64,000 bases of DNA from Ignavibacterium sp. (GCA_018335755.1 JAGXRK010000061.1:132646-196645), one strand, 5' to 3'. Shown: positions 33,924-44,134, numbered from the stretch's first letter. Translations and numbers: made by a program. The notes: generated by a model not told the origin, from the letters alone.

Positions 33924-35957
33924 CTACTTTAAAATAACCATCTTTTTAGTTTCTATAAACAATCCCGCTTTCAACTTGTAATAATAAACACCACTTGATA
34001 ATTCAGCTGCATTAAACTCGATTAAATGATATCCGGCTGGCTTTTCTTCATCCAAAAGGATTGCAACTTCATTGCCAAGAACATCATATACTTTAAGCTG
34101 AACCCTGAGATTTCTCCCATCGGTCGAAATGACAGAAGGAATATGGAATTTAATTATAGTAGAAGGATTAAATGGATTGGGATAATTCTGTGTAAGTTCA
34201 AATCTATCCGGTAAACCTATTTCAACTGTTTCTGTCAAAGTATAGTATTTAAATGAACCATCAAAATCCAACTGCTTAATTCTGTATTGATATTTACCTG
34301 CAGTTAGATTTTCATCGTTAAAAGTATAAATATTTTGTTCGGTTGATGTTCCATTGCCATTTACAAAGCCAATGCTTTCCCAAACATTCTTAGCGGGCAA
34401 ATTCAAAAATGAAGTTCGTTCAACTTCAAATCCACGGTTATTTACCTCAGATGCAGTTACCCAATTCAAAGTAACATTATTCCCTTTAAGTGAAGATCTA
34501 AAAGAAGCAAGTTCAACCGGAATAGGAACGTCGATATAAAACTTATAATATCCATGTGGTGCAGTCATCGGCTTAGTAATTGTTTTACCATTTTCTGTGG
34601 TTGCACTTAGATAATAAAATAGTTCTGTAGAGTTTGTTTGTGCGGGAATAAATCCAACTAAAGTATCAGCAGACAAATAATTCATAGAAACCGGAGTGTA
34701 TCCCAAAGTAGTATCAATTGACCAATACAAGTTAGCCTGGGAAATGCCACTCTGGTTTTTAATTATTGCTTTAATTTCAATCGGTGAACTTGTAATTAAT
34801 GTGTCGCGAACCGGTGAATGAGAAATAAATAGGGGATTAAATACACCAACTTCTTTTACAATACAGTGGATAGCTCCACCTGAGGGAATAATAGCATTAC
34901 AATCTATGCCAACAACTTTATAACCTGGCATTGCTTCACGGTATATTCTCAGTGCGGTAGTATCGTATTGCAGCTCATATGTTGGTACAAGTACTGTTTT
35001 ATTTATTATTATTGAATTTGTGTAAGTACGGTAATATCCGCCGGCATTTGGATATCTTCCAAATTGATCGGGCGGCATTGGAATTCGAACAACTTTGTAC
35101 GGCTTTCCATATGGTGTAAGAAAATTACTTAAGACATATTGGAGGTTGGCTTCTATATAAGGACCATCTGATACACCCGGTGGATACTGACCTACCAATA
35201 ATGTTTCTTCATCAAGCAGTTTCATATGCATATCAATATGATGAATACCATCATAAGGCAGGTTATCCATTTTAATATAACTGTCAATACCCATAAATGT
35301 ATTCATTATTGCATCTATCTGTGCTTCAGTCTTCCCTGAGTTTTCATTTAGTATAAGTTTGGATGAAAACCCGGTTCCCAACCCGTCTGTCATAAAGTTA
35401 CCGCCGGTGTGAACCAATCTGTTTGGTTCTACAGTAGTTTGATAAATTGGAACACCAATACTATTTGCAAATAAAACAGGGATATTATCATCACTTGGGC
35501 GGGGACGATTATAAACCCAATCAACAATGTACATACTGTCACTGCCTTCAGCATATACAGTCCAGGGACCATAATCTCTTATCCATATAGAATTGAAAGG
35601 ATAAATTAAAAAACTAATATTATTTATCTGAACACCACCATTGATCAAATAATTTCTCACTGTGTTGGAATCGCTACAGACAATGTAAACTTTGCATTCA
35701 TTTTGAGCATTTCTAACAATTTCACGAAGAATTGCCTGCTGACTTGTCCAGGTAATCATTATCCCCTGTAGTTCCTCCCATTCTGCCATTGTTCTGACCG
35801 GGCCGGGTGGCGGATTTGAAAATCCAGGATTAAAAGAAGGTTCATAATTCTGCCAGATTATTTTTTCTTCCTCGGTCATATAGATCGGAAGATCCTGAGC
35901 AAATAACGATGGGATTAAAAGAAAGCTGAAAAACAGTAAAAGTAAGATTTGTTTCAT
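33924..35957 (-). CDS. Secreted peptidylarginine deiminase/agmatine deiminase-like protein with T9SS tail
   Basis: This 677-residue protein has a signal peptide (MKQILLLLFFSFLLIPSLFA). The catalytic domain (about 50-375) is of the guanidino-group-modifying superfamily: WIRDYGPW (Asp128), GIHHIDMHMK (His240, Asp242) and SGGAIHCIVKEVG (Cys365). These match the Asp, His-x-Asp and Cys of Porphyromonas PPAD. A beta-sandwich region (about 380-560) follows, then a T9SS sorting domain from NYPNPFNPST at 591 to the end. It should be exported and cell-surface attached, turning peptidyl-arginine or agmatine-like groups into citrulline-type products with ammonia release. Residues 608-617 (SVISTDGRNL) are encoded by a dispersed repeat. 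Confidence 0.87.
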   Translation of the reverse strand: MKQILLLLFFSFLLIPSLFAQDLPIYMTEEEKIIWQNYEPSFNPGFSNPPPGPVRTMAEWEELQGIMITWTSQQAILREIVRNAQNECKVYIVCSDSNTVRNYLINGGVQINNISFLIYPFNSIWIRDYGPWTVYAEGSDSMYIVDWVYNRPRPSDDNIPVLFANSIGVPIYQTTVEPNRLVHTGGNFMTDGLGTGFSSKLILNENSGKTEAQIDAIMNTFMGIDSYIKMDNLPYDGIHHIDMHMKLLDEETLLVGQYPPGVSDGPYIEANLQYVLSNFLTPYGKPYKVVRIPMPPDQFGRYPNAGGYYRTYTNSIIINKTVLVPTYELQYDTTALRIYREAMPGYKVVGIDCNAIIPSGGAIHCIVKEVGVFNPLFISHSPVRDTLITSSPIEIKAIIKNQSGISQANLYWSIDTTLGYTPVSMNYLSADTLVGFIPAQTNSTELFYYLSATTENGKTITKPMTAPHGYYKFYIDVPIPVELASFRSSLKGNNVTLNWVTASEVNNRGFEVERTSFLNLPAKNVWESIGFVNGNGTSTEQNIYTFNDENLTAGKYQYRIKQLDFDGSFKYYTLTETVEIGLPDRFELTQNYPNPFNPSTIIKFHIPSVISTDGRNLRVQLKVYDVLGNEVAILLDEEKPAGYHLIEFNAAELSSGVYYYKLKAGLFIETKKMVILK
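34109..34134. repeat. In-gene copy of half the palindromic repeat
   Basis: This 26-base stretch matches 19626-19651 at 23 positions and lies in frame inside the deiminase sorting domain, encoding SVISTDGRN. Confidence 0.6.
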
Positions 35958-35998
35958 TATAAGTCCTGTTAATTCTTTGCCAAAAGGGTCATTACAAA

Positions 35999-36760
35999 TT
36001 ATAAAAATTTTATATCAATTAACTCCTTAGTGATACCATAATAGTAAGGCATTTGCAGAAGTTTATTTATTCCTTCAAGGTCCTGATTTTCAAAATCGAA
36101 AACGATATGCTGAATATTAACCTTAATAAAATCATTTGCTAACTCGGGAAATCCTGTTTTCATATTTTTTAGAACCTCTTCGTGCCCGTTAATAAAAGAG
36201 TCTTCATAATTGTTAACAAAACTTTTTAATACTGCATCAGAGGAGGAAGCAGTCAAAAAGTTGATGTATGGAGCATCAATTAATTCTATAACTTCCTCAG
36301 AAAAACTGAGTCCATTTAAGAATAATTCTTCCTGAAAATTTTTATCACCGGTAAGGATAAGGTTATCCTCCTCAAAAATGGATTCTTGCGTTAATAACTT
36401 AGGCTTAATATCTAAATCATAAAACTCTTTAAAAAGGATTTTGCTGATTACAATTTCGTTAGAAGTAACCTCACCGGCAATTGCCAGTTCTTCAATTGAC
36501 TCCTGATCTTCTTTATAATAAACATAAGCATTTGACAACAAGGCATTGAATGATATACCGATTCTGGATGATACAAAGAATTCCTTAAATGTCAGAAGGT
36601 CCATTGATGGGATTAAACCGATAGAATTGTTATCCTCCGAAACTTTTTTTGAAATAAGGGAAGCAGGTAAAGAAATGATCTCTAAATCGTCTGCGGGATT
36701 TAATTCTGTGAGGAATAATTTAGAGAAAAAATTCTGAGGCAGATAAAATTTTGTTTTCAT
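35999..36760 (-). CDS. Conserved-looking cytoplasmic protein of unknown function
   Basis: This is a 253-residue protein with no signal peptide or membrane helix. The sequence alternates strand and helix (for example LEIISLPASLISKKVSEDNN, SIGLIPSMDLLTF, ISFNALLSNAYVYY). The pattern IGLIPSMDL and the two-lobe layout recall periplasmic-binding-like enzymes such as MqnA, but the similarity is too weak to name it. It lies between the deiminase gene and the rplS terminator. Confidence 0.5.
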   Translation of the reverse strand: MKTKFYLPQNFFSKLFLTELNPADDLEIISLPASLISKKVSEDNNSIGLIPSMDLLTFKEFFVSSRIGISFNALLSNAYVYYKEDQESIEELAIAGEVTSNEIVISKILFKEFYDLDIKPKLLTQESIFEEDNLILTGDKNFQEELFLNGLSFSEEVIELIDAPYINFLTASSSDAVLKSFVNNYEDSFINGHEEVLKNMKTGFPELANDFIKVNIQHIVFDFENQDLEGINKLLQMPYYYGITKELIDIKFL

Positions 36761-36790
36761 AAAAATAAAAAGCCGCTGCCATGAGCGGCT
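36761..36790 (-). terminator. Terminator of the rplS operon
   Basis: A 7-bp stem, AGCCGCT (36771-36777) and AGCGGCT (36784-36790), has a T-rich run at 36761-36770 on the minus strand. It is 23 bp past the rplS stop. Confidence 0.8.
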
Positions 36791-36813
36791 GTATTATGAT
36801 CAAAAAAAAAAGA

Positions 36814-37158
36814 TTAAGACTTTTTACTCTTAATTCTCGCAGCTTTACCTGAAAGATTTCTAAGATAATAAAGTTTTGCTCTTCTGACATTACCTTCTTT
36901 CAGAAGTTCAACTTTTGCAATCTTAGGGGAGTTGATTGGAAAAATTCTTTCAACTCCTACACCGCTTGAAACTTTTCTAACGGTAAAAGATCTGTTTAGT
37001 CCGGAACCTCTAACGCTAATCACATCACCTTCAAAGGTTTGAATTCTTTCCTTATCACCTTCAATAACTCTGACGTGCACACGGATATGATCACCGGAAT
37101 TAAATTTAGGTATATCTGTTCTTATCTGATCAGGTATTACGTTATTTACATCAACCAT
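36814..37158 (-). CDS. rplS: 50S ribosomal protein L19
   Basis: L19 sits at the 30S-50S interface. It has 114 residues, typical length, with [40 protein letters not shown] and [16 protein letters not shown] (conserved GVERIF). It is the last gene of the ffh-rpsP-khpA-rimM-trmD-rplS run, 11 bp after trmD. Confidence 0.97.
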   Translation of the reverse strand: MVDVNNVIPDQIRTDIPKFNSGDHIRVHVRVIEGDKERIQTFEGDVISVRGSGLNRSFTVRKVSSGVGVERIFPINSPKIAKVELLKEGNVRRAKLYYLRNLSGKAARIKSKKS

Positions 37159-37169
37159 GATTTACTCCA

Positions 37170-37847
37170 CTATTTATTTATTTTTTTCCATTTCTCTGTT
37201 AAAACTCTGGATAGTTTTTCCTTCCAGTTATTAATTTCTTTTTCATTGCCGGATAGAAGAACTTCAGGTACTTTCATTCCCCTGAACTCGGCAGGTCTTG
37301 TGTAGTAAGGTGCCTCAACTACTTCACCATCCTGAAAAGAATCATCAAGAGCTGCTTCGCTATCATTCAAAACTCCAGGCAGCAGCCTTACAACTGCATC
37401 AATAATTATTAGAGCAGGAAGTTCGCCACCGGTTAGAACAAAATTGCCTATTGAAATTTCATCAGTGGCAAAAAATTCTCTAACCCTGTCATCAACTTCT
37501 TTATAGTGACCGGCAATAATTATAATATTTCCTGCAAGTGAAAGCCGATTAGCATATTTCTGATTAAAAATCTTTCCTTTTGGGGTAGTAAAGATTATGT
37601 GATCATATTTTCTGCTTTGCTGAAGTTTTTCAATACATTCAAAGAACGGTTCGGGTTTAAGCACCATACCCGGTCCGCCGCCAAAGGGCTTGTCGTCAAT
37701 CTGTTTGTGTTTATTATATGCATAATCTCTTAGATTATGAATATATAATTCAATCTTTTTTTTAGCCTGTGCCCGTTTAATTATGCTGGTATTTAAGGGA
37801 CTAACTAATAGATCAGGGACAGCAGTTATTAAATCAATTCTCATCAT
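37170..37847 (-). CDS. trmD: tRNA (guanine37-N1)-methyltransferase
   Basis: It methylates G37 of tRNAs that read CNN codons, preventing +1 frameshifting. It has 225 residues. The SPOUT knot signatures are present: DDKPFGGGPGMVLKPEPF and FVLTGGELPALIIIDA, then PYYTRPAEFRGMKVPEVLLSG (quoted in part). The start overlaps rimM by 14 bp. The order rimM-trmD-rplS is the classic one. Confidence 0.97.
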   Translation of the reverse strand: MMRIDLITAVPDLLVSPLNTSIIKRAQAKKKIELYIHNLRDYAYNKHKQIDDKPFGGGPGMVLKPEPFFECIEKLQQSRKYDHIIFTTPKGKIFNQKYANRLSLAGNIIIIAGHYKEVDDRVREFFATDEISIGNFVLTGGELPALIIIDAVVRLLPGVLNDSEAALDDSFQDGEVVEAPYYTRPAEFRGMKVPEVLLSGNEKEINNWKEKLSRVLTEKWKKINK

Positions 37848-38352
37848 CTTCGTACTTACCGGCTCCGGGCTTAAGGATCAATTGCTTTTTTTCTTTATCA
37901 AAATTTTCAATAAAACTGAGAACAAAAGGTATAAGTAATTCTCTATTATGTTCATCAACAATTACAAAAACATCATTAGCCGGAAGTTTTAATACATCTT
38001 TTATTGTACCAAGCAGTTTGTGTTCCTGCCAGACCCGCGTATCTATAAGGTCGTGGATAAAATAATTTCCCTCAGGCAGTTCAGCTGCCAGAGTTTCATC
38101 TATAAAAACATCTCTTCCAATAAGCACCTGTAATTCTCTTATCGTTTCAAATTTCTTAAATTTGATTCGAAAAGATTTACTTGATTGTTGAGTTTTTTCC
38201 ACCCAGATTTTTTTTTTGCTTCCGAAGAAATCAATATATACTTCCTTCAACCCGAATAATCTATCGGGAAAGTCTGATATAATCTTAAGATTTAAGAAAC
38301 CTTCAGAACCAGCAATTGATGTGATATGAGCAATTAAAAGATAATCGTTCAA
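37834..38352 (-). CDS. rimM: Ribosome maturation factor RimM
   Basis: RimM helps 30S head maturation and binds S19. It has 172 residues. The N-terminal barrel (IAHITSIAGSEGFLNLKIIS) and the C-terminal PRC-barrel segment (LIDTRVWQEHKLLGTIKDVL, IPFVLSFIENFD) fit the family. The usual G-x-x-G-x-R-G-E-V signature is degenerate here. Overlap with trmD is 14 bp; it lies 18 bp after khpA. Confidence 0.92.
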   Translation of the reverse strand: MNDYLLIAHITSIAGSEGFLNLKIISDFPDRLFGLKEVYIDFFGSKKKIWVEKTQQSSKSFRIKFKKFETIRELQVLIGRDVFIDETLAAELPEGNYFIHDLIDTRVWQEHKLLGTIKDVLKLPANDVFVIVDEHNRELLIPFVLSFIENFDKEKKQLILKPGAGKYEDDEN

Positions 38353-38370
38353 TTCAATAAAATGCTTTCC

Positions 38371-38604
38371 TTAGTCTAAAACTTCCAGCATAGCCCGCTT
38401 ACCGTCTTTAGCGGCAACTGCAGTAAGCAAAGTTCTCATAGCCTGAGCAGTTTTTCCCTGCTTGCCGATTACTTTGCCTACATCATCAGGTTGTACCTTA
38501 AGAGAAAGAACATACTTGTTGTCCTCAGAAGATTTCACCTCAACAATAACACCTTCCGGATGATCTACAAGATGTTTGGCTATATATTCGATGAACTCTT
38601 TCAT
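38371..38604 (-). CDS. khpA: KH-domain RNA-binding protein KhpA
   Basis: This small (77-residue) type II KH protein binds RNA. The GxxG loop GKVIGKQGKTAQAMRTLL is clear. KhpA/KhpB in other bacteria affect cell division and RNA metabolism. Its place between rpsP and rimM is conserved. AAGGAGG lies just upstream of the ATG. The 129 bp between it and rpsP is gene-free. Confidence 0.92.
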   Translation of the reverse strand: MKEFIEYIAKHLVDHPEGVIVEVKSSEDNKYVLSLKVQPDDVGKVIGKQGKTAQAMRTLLTAVAAKDGKRAMLEVLD

Positions 38605-38733
38605 TTAAGAAGCCTCCTTATAATCCGGGAGCATTGAGAATTTAGTACAATAATGCTTAACAGCATTACGGAATTAATTTAAGTGTTCCCTCCAGAAGCC
38701 GCACCCATTACTTCTGTGTACGTTTTAAATCTC

Positions 38734-39177
38734 TTATTCAGAAGGTTGTTCAGGAGTTTCAGTTTGTTCCGTTTTTTCAACAGCCGGTTCAGAGCTGGAT
38801 TCCTGATCAACGGTTTCTTTCTTTTTCCTTTTTGTCATTTTAGCACCTGCCTTAGCTTCGCGCTGTTTTTCCCAGTTTTCTATTTCTGTTTTAACACGAT
38901 CCTCGGCAAAACCTCTTTTCTTCAGATCACGTTTAAGTAAAATACCTTTTTTACTCAAAAGGCTTTTTACTGTAAGAGTTGGTTGTGCACCGTTTTCTAA
39001 CCAGTGCTGTACTCTATCCTCATCAACTTCAACAATATGAGGATTTGTCAAAGGATTATACAAGCCAATAGCTTCAATAAATCTTCCATCTCTGGGTGAT
39101 CTTGAATCCGCTACAACAATTTTATAAATGGGTTGTTTCTTTTTTCCCATTCTTCTAAGTCTTAACTTAACAGCCAA
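38734..39177 (-). CDS. rpsP: 30S ribosomal protein S16 with extended tail
   Basis: The N-terminal 80 residues are normal S16 ([40 protein letters not shown]). The protein is 147 residues long, against 80-90 in most bacteria. The extra C-terminal part (about 110-147) is Lys-rich then Glu/Ser/Thr-rich and low complexity (ending TETPEQPSE). Such tails occur in the Bacteroidota/Chlorobiota group. It lies 28 bp after ffh. Confidence 0.95.
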   Translation of the reverse strand: MAVKLRLRRMGKKKQPIYKIVVADSRSPRDGRFIEAIGLYNPLTNPHIVEVDEDRVQHWLENGAQPTLTVKSLLSKKGILLKRDLKKRGFAEDRVKTEIENWEKQREAKAGAKMTKRKKKETVDQESSSEPAVEKTEQTETPEQPSE

Positions 39178-39205
39178 GTTTATTAACCTCCAATAATATA
39201 TTATA

Positions 39206-40534
39206 TCAATTAAATTTTAGATTTCGGAAAGCTGCGGGATTGCCAAAACCTTTTTTACTCATTTGGCTCATCATTTTCTGCATCTCACCGAATTGTTTAA
39301 CTAAACGATTCACATCCTGAATAGATGTTCCGCTTCCACGTGCAATTCTTTTTCTGCGGTTTCCATTCAATACTTTTGGACTTTTTCTTTCCTCTTTTGT
39401 CATCGAGTTGATAATTGCCTCAACTTTTACTAAAGCCTTATCATCAATTTGCGCATTTTTTAACTGATTTCCCATACCAGGAATCATACCCAGCAGTGAT
39501 GACAATGAACCCATTTTCTTAATAGCTTTAATTTGCGTAAGAAAATCATCAAAATCAAATTTATTTTTACGTAATTTTTCCTCTAACTTTTCAGCTTCAA
39601 GCTCATCAAATGATTCCTGAGCTTTTTCAACCAGCGATACAATATCGCCTTTACCAAGAATTCGCGATGCTAACCTTTCCGGGTAAAAAGATTCCAGGTT
39701 ATCTACTTTTTCTCCGTTGCTGATAAATTTTATCGGTTTACCAACTACAGATCGAATAGAAAGTGCTGCTCCTCCTCTTGCATCGCCATCTAATTTAGTA
39801 AGAACTATTCCGTCAAAATTTACTGTTTCATTAAATGCTTTTGCAGAATTAACTGCATCCTGCCCGGTCATAGAATCCACAACAAACAAACTTTCATCAG
39901 GATTGACAAGTTGCTTAATTTTTGCAACTTCTTCCATCATATCTTCATCAACATGAAGCCGGCCTGCAGTATCAATTATTAAAGTATCGAACCTGTTTTC
40001 CTTTGCATAAGAAAGCGCCTGACCAGCCACCTTAAGGGCATCTTTTTCATCTAAAGAAAAAACTTCAACCTCAACTGATTTGCCAAGTTGTTTTAATTGT
40101 TCTATAGCTGCAGGACGATAAATATCTGCCGCTGCAAGAAGAACTCTTCGTTTATTTGACTTTAGTTTTTTTGCAAGCTTTGCGCAGAAAGTTGTTTTTC
40201 CGGAACCTTGCAGACCAACAATCAAAAGGACAGTTACACCGGCAGCATTAAGCTTAATTTCCTGCTGGTTTCCGCCAAGAATCAGTATTAATTCATCATA
40301 TATAATTTTAGTGATTAACTGCCCGGGAGTTATTGATGAAACAACTTCCTGACCAAGAGCTTTCCTGGTAACACTATCAATAAAATCTTTGGCTACTTTA
40401 TAATTTACGTCAGCATCTAAAAGAACACGGCGAATTTCCCTGAGAGTATCAGAAATATTTTTCTCGGTTAATTTGCCCTGACCTCTAACTTTTTTAAGTG
40501 CAGTTTCTAACTTAAGGGATAGATCTTCAAACAT
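39206..40534 (-). CDS. ffh: Signal recognition particle protein Ffh
   Basis: This GTPase binds signal peptides and 4.5S RNA to target membrane and exported proteins. It has 442 residues with N, G and M domains. The P-loop GLQGSGKTT is at 107-115; [10 protein letters not shown] and [10 protein letters not shown] follow. The Met-rich M domain has [20 protein letters not shown] and [12 protein letters not shown]. It begins the rplS operon. Confidence 0.97.
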   Translation of the reverse strand: MFEDLSLKLETALKKVRGQGKLTEKNISDTLREIRRVLLDADVNYKVAKDFIDSVTRKALGQEVVSSITPGQLITKIIYDELILILGGNQQEIKLNAAGVTVLLIVGLQGSGKTTFCAKLAKKLKSNKRRVLLAAADIYRPAAIEQLKQLGKSVEVEVFSLDEKDALKVAGQALSYAKENRFDTLIIDTAGRLHVDEDMMEEVAKIKQLVNPDESLFVVDSMTGQDAVNSAKAFNETVNFDGIVLTKLDGDARGGAALSIRSVVGKPIKFISNGEKVDNLESFYPERLASRILGKGDIVSLVEKAQESFDELEAEKLEEKLRKNKFDFDDFLTQIKAIKKMGSLSSLLGMIPGMGNQLKNAQIDDKALVKVEAIINSMTKEERKSPKVLNGNRRKRIARGSGTSIQDVNRLVKQFGEMQKMMSQMSKKGFGNPAAFRNLKFN

Positions 40535-40564
40535 TTTTATTCAATATGGTATAAGTCATTCAAA

Positions 40565-41449
40565 TCAAGAGCTTTGCTTCAAAGCATTGGCACCGGAAAC
40601 AATTTCAAGTATTTCTTTTGTAATAGCTGCCTGCCTTGCTTTATTGTAAGTAATATTCAAGGTTCTTATTAATTCCTTTGCATTGGTAGTTGCATTATCC
40701 ATGGCAGTCATTCTCGAAGCAAATTCAGCAGCATTTGATTCCAGCAGCACTCTCCAGATCTGACCTCTGAGATGCTTAGGAATCAGATAATTAAAAATGG
40801 ATTTCTGATCGGGTTCATATAAATAATTTGACTCAACTCCTGAGTCATCTTCTTCCGATTTATGAACTGGAATCGGCAGAAACTGTTCGACAACAATTCT
40901 TTGTTGAATGAGTGATTTAAATTCATTAAAAATCAGAATAACCTTGTCAAAATCACCCTTAAGGTATCCTGCTGTTAATTCATCAGATATCTTTTGAGCG
41001 GAAGTGTAATTGAGAGATGTAAACACATCAGGAAAGATTTTTGAAACATTATAATTTCTTTTACTGAAGTAATCAGACCCCTTTTTTCCTATACAATATA
41101 GCTGATAATTAGTTCCGGTTTCTTTTATCTCTTCATTTATATATCTGTTAGCTTCGCGGATAATATTAGTGTTGAATGCTCCGCAAAGTCCCCTGTCAGC
41201 GGTTACAATAACTATAGCTACATTGCTTATATAATCTTTGGGCAAAATTAGCGGATTGGTTTGCTTATCCTCTTCAGTCACCAGATTGGAAAACATCTCT
41301 GCAATTTTCTTTGCATATGGTCGTGCATTAATAATAGACTCCTGAGCTCTTCTGAGCTTAGAAGCAGCAACCATCTTCATTGCTTTGGTTATCTGCTGTG
41401 TGTTCTTAACACCTTTAATACGATTCTTTATGTCGCGTAATGTAGCCAT
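40565..41449 (-). CDS. atpG: ATP synthase F1 gamma subunit
   Basis: The central rotor stalk of F1. It has 294 residues, with N-terminal MATLRDIKNRIKGVKNTQQI, ITKAMKMVAASKLRRAQ, VTADRGLCGAFNTN and the C-terminal helix SRMTAMDNATTNAKELI. It is the last ATP synthase gene of the block, 14 bp after atpA. In most bacteria atpD (beta) would follow; here ffh follows after 30 bp. Confidence 0.97.
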   Translation of the reverse strand: MATLRDIKNRIKGVKNTQQITKAMKMVAASKLRRAQESIINARPYAKKIAEMFSNLVTEEDKQTNPLILPKDYISNVAIVIVTADRGLCGAFNTNIIREANRYINEEIKETGTNYQLYCIGKKGSDYFSKRNYNVSKIFPDVFTSLNYTSAQKISDELTAGYLKGDFDKVILIFNEFKSLIQQRIVVEQFLPIPVHKSEEDDSGVESNYLYEPDQKSIFNYLIPKHLRGQIWRVLLESNAAEFASRMTAMDNATTNAKELIRTLNITYNKARQAAITKEILEIVSGANALKQSS

Positions 41450-41463
41450 TGATTCAAAATGTA

Positions 41464-43014
41464 CTATGAACTTTTCTTAAACGATGATAAAAATTCTTTT
41501 GCGGCTTTGATAAGAATTTCGTCTGTCTCTTTGCTGATATCTTTTTCCTTTTTAATATTAGTAAGAATCTGGCCGTACTTCACCTCAACAAACTCAAGAG
41601 CTTCTTTTTCAAATCTTTTTACATCGGCAACCGGTATTTCATCCATATAGCCTTTTGTACCTAAATAAATACTTACAACTTGCTTTTCAACCGGTATAGG
41701 ATCGTATTGTCCTTGTTTTAACAGCTGTACGAGTCTAGCACCTTTTGCTAATGTTCTCTGGGTTGCCTTATCCAGATCAGATCCGAATTTAGCAAAGGCT
41801 TCAAGTTCTCTGTATTGTGCAAGATCAAGTTTCAAAGTACCTGCAACTTTTTTCATTGCTTTGATTTGAGCATTACCGCCCACACGTGAAACTGATATAC
41901 CTACGTTTATAGCTGGTCTTACACCGGCATTAAACAGGTTGGATTCGAGATAGATCTGCCCGTCAGTAATCGAAATAACATTTGTTGGAATGTATGCAGA
42001 AACGTCTCCCTGCTGTGTTTCGATTATCGGAAGAGCTGTTAAACTTCCTCCTCCTTCATCATCAGATAATTTGGAAGCTCTTTCAAGCAATCTTGAGTGA
42101 AGGTAAAACACATCGCCGGGATATGCTTCACGACCCGGAGGTCTTCTTAATAAAAGAGAAAGCTCCCTGTAAGCTTGAGCCTGCTTGGAAAGATCATCAT
42201 AAATTACCAAAGCGTGCTTGCCATTATCACGGAAATACTCACCAAGGGTGGCGCCCGAATAAGGTGCAATGAACTGAAGGGGTGCAGGTTCAGAAGCAGC
42301 TGCAGAAATAACTGTGGTATAGTCCATAGCACCCTGTTCCTTAAGTTTGGCAACTACCTGAGCAACTGTTGACTCTTTCTGACCCACTGCGACATAAATA
42401 CAATATACAGGTTTAACACCTAGTGCTTTGGCTTCTTCTGTATGTGTAAACTTTTGATTAATAATTGTATCAATAGCAACAGCAGTTTTACCGGTTTGTC
42501 TATCACCGATAATCAACTCACGCTGTCCTCGCCCGATTGGTATCATAGCATCAACTGCAGCTATACCAGTTTGCAAAGGTTCTTTAACCGGCTGACGCTG
42601 TATTACGCCAAGAGCCTTTCTTTCAATTGGAAGATATTTGTCTGTATTAATTGAACCTTTTCCATCTATTGGCAAGCCTAGAGGAGTAATTACCCTTCCA
42701 AGCATAGCTTCGCCAACGGGCAGGGATGCAACTCTTTTCGTTCTTTTTACAGTATCTCCTTCTTTAACCAGAGTGGAGCTCCCGAAAAGAACACAGCCGA
42801 CACTATCTTCTTCAAGGTTCAGTACCATTCCGAAAACATCATTGGGAAATTCAACCAGTTCACTAGCCATTACTTTTGACAAGCCATAAACTCTGGCGAT
42901 ACCATCACCAACCTGCAAAACGGTTCCAACATCGTAAATATCGACTTCACTTTCGTATCCCGAAAGTTGTTTTCTTAATACCGCTGATATTTCATCCGGT
43001 CTGACTTCAGACAT
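41464..43014 (-). CDS. atpA: ATP synthase F1 alpha subunit
   Basis: The nucleotide-binding, non-catalytic F1 subunit. It has 516 residues. The P-loop GDRQTGKT is at 170-177; [32 protein letters not shown] and [15 protein letters not shown] (alpha signature) follow. Preceded by atpH (23 bp), followed by atpG. Confidence 0.97.
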   Translation of the reverse strand: MSEVRPDEISAVLRKQLSGYESEVDIYDVGTVLQVGDGIARVYGLSKVMASELVEFPNDVFGMVLNLEEDSVGCVLFGSSTLVKEGDTVKRTKRVASLPVGEAMLGRVITPLGLPIDGKGSINTDKYLPIERKALGVIQRQPVKEPLQTGIAAVDAMIPIGRGQRELIIGDRQTGKTAVAIDTIINQKFTHTEEAKALGVKPVYCIYVAVGQKESTVAQVVAKLKEQGAMDYTTVISAAASEPAPLQFIAPYSGATLGEYFRDNGKHALVIYDDLSKQAQAYRELSLLLRRPPGREAYPGDVFYLHSRLLERASKLSDDEGGGSLTALPIIETQQGDVSAYIPTNVISITDGQIYLESNLFNAGVRPAINVGISVSRVGGNAQIKAMKKVAGTLKLDLAQYRELEAFAKFGSDLDKATQRTLAKGARLVQLLKQGQYDPIPVEKQVVSIYLGTKGYMDEIPVADVKRFEKEALEFVEVKYGQILTNIKKEKDISKETDEILIKAAKEFLSSFKKSS

Positions 43015-43037
43015 GTTAATTCCTTTTTTATTCTAAA

Positions 43038-43592
43038 CTAATTAAGTGATATATCCACTTTTACAAAATGATTTTTTAAAAGATTAAGCTGATGCATTAC
43101 AGAAGCATCGTAAACTGTGTCTCCGACCTTAGCAACAAATCCACCCAGCAGATTTTTGTTTATCTGATAATTGCAATTAACTTTTTTACCAAGTGTATTT
43201 TCAAAACGATTTCTAATGTCTTCCTTTTGCTGTTCAGATAAGTCAAATGCAGATGTAATTTCCGCCTGAACTACACCCAAATACTCATCACGAAGTTCTA
43301 AGAATCTTGCAGCGATTGAAGATAGAGCTGATTCTCTTCCCTTGGTTATAACAAACTTTATGAAATTCATCGTTTCATTATGAACTTTACCAGAAAATAT
43401 ATCAATCAGAATAGACTGTTTTGTTTCAGACCTGATAACAGGACTTTCAACAGCACGTCTTAACTCTCTACTGCTTTTAAACGAATCTAATATCAAATTC
43501 ATATCAGCAGCTGCATATTCAAGAATTTTCTTCTCAACAGCAATTTGGAGAAAAGACGAAGCATATCTCGTTGATATTTTTGTTTTAGCCAT
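43038..43592 (-). CDS. atpH: ATP synthase F1 delta subunit
   Basis: Delta (OSCP) ties F1 to the peripheral stalk. It has 184 residues: N-terminal STRYASSFLQIAVEKKILEY, middle helices, and the C-terminal signature NKNLLGGFVAKVGDTVYDAS. It lies 5 bp after atpF. Confidence 0.95.
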   Translation of the reverse strand: MAKTKISTRYASSFLQIAVEKKILEYAAADMNLILDSFKSSRELRRAVESPVIRSETKQSILIDIFSGKVHNETMNFIKFVITKGRESALSSIAARFLELRDEYLGVVQAEITSAFDLSEQQKEDIRNRFENTLGKKVNCNYQINKNLLGGFVAKVGDTVYDASVMHQLNLLKNHFVKVDISLN

Positions 43593-43597
43593 AATAA

Positions 43598-44134
43598 TCA
43601 GTTTTTAGAAATTTCACTGATATAATTATCAACAATTTTCTTATTTGATTCTGCATCAATATTCTGCTTCAGAATTTTCTCGGCAGCATTAACTGAAATT
43701 TCAGCAATCTGATTTTTCAATTCATTAAATGCCGCATCTTTTTTGCGGTCGATTTCAGCAGAAGCTTCTTCAATAATTTTTTGTGCTTGCGCTTTACTGT
43801 CCTTAAGCATTTGTTCCTTAAGGTTTTCAGCATATTGACGGCTTTGCTCAATTATTTTTTTCGATTCCTCTTCTGCCTTATTCAAACTGGCTTGATTTTC
43901 TTCAAGTATTTTCTTTGACTCTTCTTTAGCTTTTTCAGCCTGTTCGAGAGAATCCTTTATAGCATTCTCTCTTTGCTTCAAAGCAGTAAGAATCGGTTTC
44001 CAGGCAAATTTCCCCAAAAGTAAAATAAGAATCAGAAAAGTTAATGTGGTCCAGAAAGCCAGACCAGCATTAACAGACAATAAACCGCCGCCGCCTTCAG
44101 CAGCAATTACAAGAAAGAAATTATTAGCTATCAT
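43598..44134 (-). CDS. atpF: ATP synthase F0 subunit b
   Basis: The peripheral stalk. It has 178 residues: one membrane helix (about 24-44, WTTLTFLILILLLGKFAWKP) preceded by a short Gly-rich periplasmic start, then a long charged coiled coil (about 50-165). Only one b-type gene is visible, so the stalk is probably a homodimer. It precedes atpH. Confidence 0.95.
   Translation of the reverse strand: MIANNFFLVIAAEGGGGLLSVNAGLAFWTTLTFLILILLLGKFAWKPILTALKQRENAIKDSLEQAEKAKEESKKILEENQASLNKAEEESKKIIEQSRQYAENLKEQMLKDSKAQAQKIIEEASAEIDRKKDAAFNELKNQIAEISVNAAEKILKQNIDAESNKKIVDNYISEISKN

Noticed and set aside
35999-36760. MqnA-like assignment for the 253-residue protein
   Set aside because: Only a loose pattern (IGLIPSMDL); no conserved substrate-binding residues could be matched.
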